Assembly: GCA_017553245.1 (NCBI GenBank)
Contig: JAFZMT010000149.1
Span: forward strand, 1-5,279
Length of the DNA stretch: 5,279 nucleotides
Reading direction: 5' to 3'
Source of the DNA: Methanomicrobium sp.
GTDB taxonomy: Archaea > Halobacteriota > Methanomicrobia > Methanomicrobiales > Methanomicrobiaceae
In this document: positions 3,452 through 5,279 of the stretch, in pieces
Layout: each line of letters starts with the position of its first letter
Numbering within the stretch: position 1 is the first letter of the stretch
Notes under the pieces: model-generated
What the model was told of the DNA's origin: nothing
The model's input: the letters and a program-made list of their open reading frames with translations, nothing else
Databases searched by the model: none
Made by a program: the position numbers and the translations under genes

Positions 3452-5279
3452 ATGGTTAGTCTTATTGAGAAATCATCAACTGCGGATATAGCCGCAACGG
3501 TCGTAGTCCTCGCCGCATTCCTTGTGCCTCTGATTTCCGGCATAACGGGAGCTGCGCCGGACGGCGCCGGCGGTAAGGAAGCCGCGGCAATACTCGGAAT
3601 TCTGACGCTTATTCCGCCGGTACTCGCACTGGTACTGGCGTTCCTCACAAGAAACGTCATTCTTTCACTTTTCCTCGGCGTTCTGTCGGGCGCATGGATA
3701 CTTTCACTCATGCATGGCGACATACTCGGTGCCGTCGCAGGCGCTTTCTTCTCGTCGACGGAATACTTCATCGGCACATTCGCCGACCGCTGGAATGCCG
3801 GTATTCTCATGCAGGTTCTGGTCATCGGCGCTTTAATCGCGCTTATAACCCGCATGGGCGGAATGCACGCGATTGCCGAGAGTGTAAAGTCATGGGCAAA
3901 GGGTCCCAGAAGCGCACAGCTCACGACATGGATAATCGGTTTCATCATCTTCTTCGATGATTACGCAAACGCACTCATCATCGGTCCGATTATGAGACCG
4001 GTCTGCGACAAGTTCCGCATCTCGCGTGAGCGCCTCGCATATATCGTGGATTCAACCGCCGCTCCGATTGCCGGAATCTTCGTCATATCCACATGGATTG
4101 GAACGGAGCTTGTCAACCTCAACGAAGGTCTCGAAATCGCCGGCATTACGGGCATTTCGGCTTACAGTCTCTTCATCGACACGATTCCGTATCGCTTCTA
4201 CAACATCCTTGCACTCTTCTTTGTTTTCGCATCCGCGCTTCTCCTCAGAGAATACGGTCCCATGCTTGCCGCGGAAATCCGCGCAAGGAAGACGGGAGAG
4301 ACAATCCGTGCGGGCTCGGAAGTCCCCGACGACGTTAACGAAGCCGATCCCGCAAAGAATACCGTGAGTGACGAATGCGGCGTTCTGGAAACCTCGGAGA
4401 AGGCAAATCCCTACAGTATCTGGAATGCAATTGTCCCAATCGGCGTTCTGATATTCTCGGCGATTATCCTCTTCTACACCAACGGCGCCAACGCCATCAT
4501 GGCGGGAGACGGTCTTATCACGGCTGAGGAGTTCGTGACTCTGGGCACGCTTGATGCCATCCGCGAGGCATACAGTTCCTCCGATGCGAGTATCGTTCTG
4601 TTCCAGGCGGCACTTCTCGCCTGTATAGTCGCGGTCGTGATGGGTTTCGCTCAGAAAATCTTCACGCTCAAGACGGGTATCGAGACGTGGGCGCACGGCA
4701 TGAAGTCAATGCTCTATGTCTGTATCATTCTCATACTTGCATGGTCAATCGGTTCAATCATCGGCGACCTCGGAACAGCCCATTACCTTATCGGCGCACT
4801 CTCCGAGAATCTGCCGATGTGGATTGTGCCGGCGCTCATCTTCGTAATCGCCGGTCTTATCTCGTTTGCGACGGGAACCGCTTACGGAACGATGGCAATT
4901 CTGCTCCCTCTCGTTATTCCGCTTTCGGCGGCAATCTCGGGGCACAGCAACGGCAATGAGCTTGACTCAATTTATCCCTACATTGTCGTCTGTTCGTCGG
5001 GTGTGCTGACGGGCGCCATCTTCGGTGACCACTGTTCTCCGATATCGGATACGACGATTCTCTCGTCCATGGGTGCGGGATGCAGTCTCATCGACCACGT
5101 CGATACTCAGATTTACTATGCCGTCTCGATAGCGGCGGTTGTAATCGTGGGCTATCTCCTTGTCGGTTTCGGACTCAATGTCTGGATTACCCTCATAATC
5201 GAGATGGCGATTCTCGTGGGCATTCTGATGCTCTTCGGCAAGAAAGTGCCGACATGGGATCCCGAAAAAGAGAAACTTA
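3452..5279 (+). CDS. NhaC-family Na+/H+ antiporter, 3' end cut off
   Basis: ATG at 3452 opens a frame with no stop to the window edge: 609 codons plus one base. The family (COG1757, Na_H_antiporter) consists of inner-membrane exchangers that bring in Na+ or H+ against a partner ion or solute. Signature regions are FFDDYANALIIGPIMRP (167-183), DSTAAPIAGIFVISTWIG (200-217), FATGTAYGTMAILLP (472-486) and GAIFGDHCSPISDTT (521-535); the acidic pair D169/D170 and D526 are likely ion-binding or structural sites. Many hydrophobic helices fill the chain, broken by a charged loop at about 267-320 and a polar loop at 344-380. The visible tail GKKVPTWDPEKEKL is hydrophilic, so the true end is probably close. 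Some relatives carry other cargo such as amino or organic acids, so the Na+/H+ label is by family only. No strong ribosome binding site precedes the ATG; earlier ATGs at 3439 and 3444 lie out of frame and soon stop. Likely monocistronic. Confidence 0.9.
   Translation, partial: MVSLIEKSSTADIAATVVVLAAFLVPLISGITGAAPDGAGGKEAAAILGILTLIPPVLALVLAFLTRNVILSLFLGVLSGAWILSLMHGDILGAVAGAFFSSTEYFIGTFADRWNAGILMQVLVIGALIALITRMGGMHAIAESVKSWAKGPRSAQLTTWIIGFIIFFDDYANALIIGPIMRPVCDKFRISRERLAYIVDSTAAPIAGIFVISTWIGTELVNLNEGLEIAGITGISAYSLFIDTIPYRFYNILALFFVFASALLLREYGPMLAAEIRARKTGETIRAGSEVPDDVNEADPAKNTVSDECGVLETSEKANPYSIWNAIVPIGVLIFSAIILFYTNGANAIMAGDGLITAEEFVTLGTLDAIREAYSSSDASIVLFQAALLACIVAVVMGFAQKIFTLKTGIETWAHGMKSMLYVCIILILAWSIGSIIGDLGTAHYLIGALSENLPMWIVPALIFVIAGLISFATGTAYGTMAILLPLVIPLSAAISGHSNGNELDSIYPYIVVCSSGVLTGAIFGDHCSPISDTTILSSMGAGCSLIDHVDTQIYYAVSIAAVVIVGYLLVGFGLNVWITLIIEMAILVGILMLFGKKVPTWDPEKEKL

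Noticed and set aside
3409..3948. 179-codon minus-strand ORF
   Set aside because: Antisense to the antiporter N-terminal helices; its composition mirrors hydrophobic codons of the opposite strand.
4052..4696. 214-codon minus-strand ORF
   Set aside because: It is wholly antisense to the antiporter gene, whose frame carries conserved family motifs throughout; the predicted protein is Arg/Asp/Glu-rich and unlike any family.
3452..5279. Frameshift or pseudogene in the antiporter
   Set aside because: Codon-by-codon reading from ATG 3452 gives 609 uninterrupted sense codons with all family motifs; only the window edge cuts it.
1..5279. Mobile element or prophage remnant
   Set aside because: No transposase, integrase, long terminal repeats or attachment-site duplication beside the tRNA was found.

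Overview
The window looks like archaeal DNA, most likely from a euryarchaeal methanogen. Methanomicrobiales such as Methanocorpusculum or a relative would fit, but that level is inference. The reasons are an archaeosine-type radical SAM enzyme, a secreted Thr/Pro-linker surface protein with a C-terminal membrane anchor, a TATA box placed for leaderless transcription, a tRNA-Ser without encoded CCA, and oligo-T terminators. Coding DNA is moderately GC-rich, whereas most gaps between genes are strongly AT-rich.

Layout from left to right. Positions 1-504 (+) hold the 3' part of a TIGR00725/LOG-like nucleotide-binding protein gene. A short convergent gap follows, with a ladder of six GGTAA motifs and a hairpin/oligo-T terminator serving the opposite strand. 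Positions 597-1592 (-) hold a full radical SAM enzyme that I assign to RaSEA, the archaeosine synthase partner. A divergent gap (1593-1778) contains an unexpectedly GC-rich, foldable segment and the TATA box of the next gene. Positions 1779-2891 (+) encode a predicted exported, membrane-anchored beta-sandwich surface protein. The gap 2892-3104 is A-rich and full of 12-14 bp tandem repeats. A tRNA-Ser(UGA) lies at 3105-3187 (+), followed by T-tracts and a 264 bp AT-rich gap ending in three copies of a 13-bp repeat. Positions 3452-5279 (+) hold a large NhaC-family antiporter gene that runs off the right edge; 609 codons are visible.

The genes do not form an obvious operon: two neighbours converge, two diverge, and the rest are separated by promoter-containing gaps. 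One functional link is real: RaSEA modifies G15 of archaeal tRNAs, and the tRNA-Ser here carries G15 (position 3119) with its Levitt partner C48 (position 3162). No complete novel system is evident. The most unusual signals are the recurrent 9-14 bp tandem periodicity in four separate gaps and the GC-rich element plus in-frame, amber-terminated small ORF upstream of the RaSEA gene.
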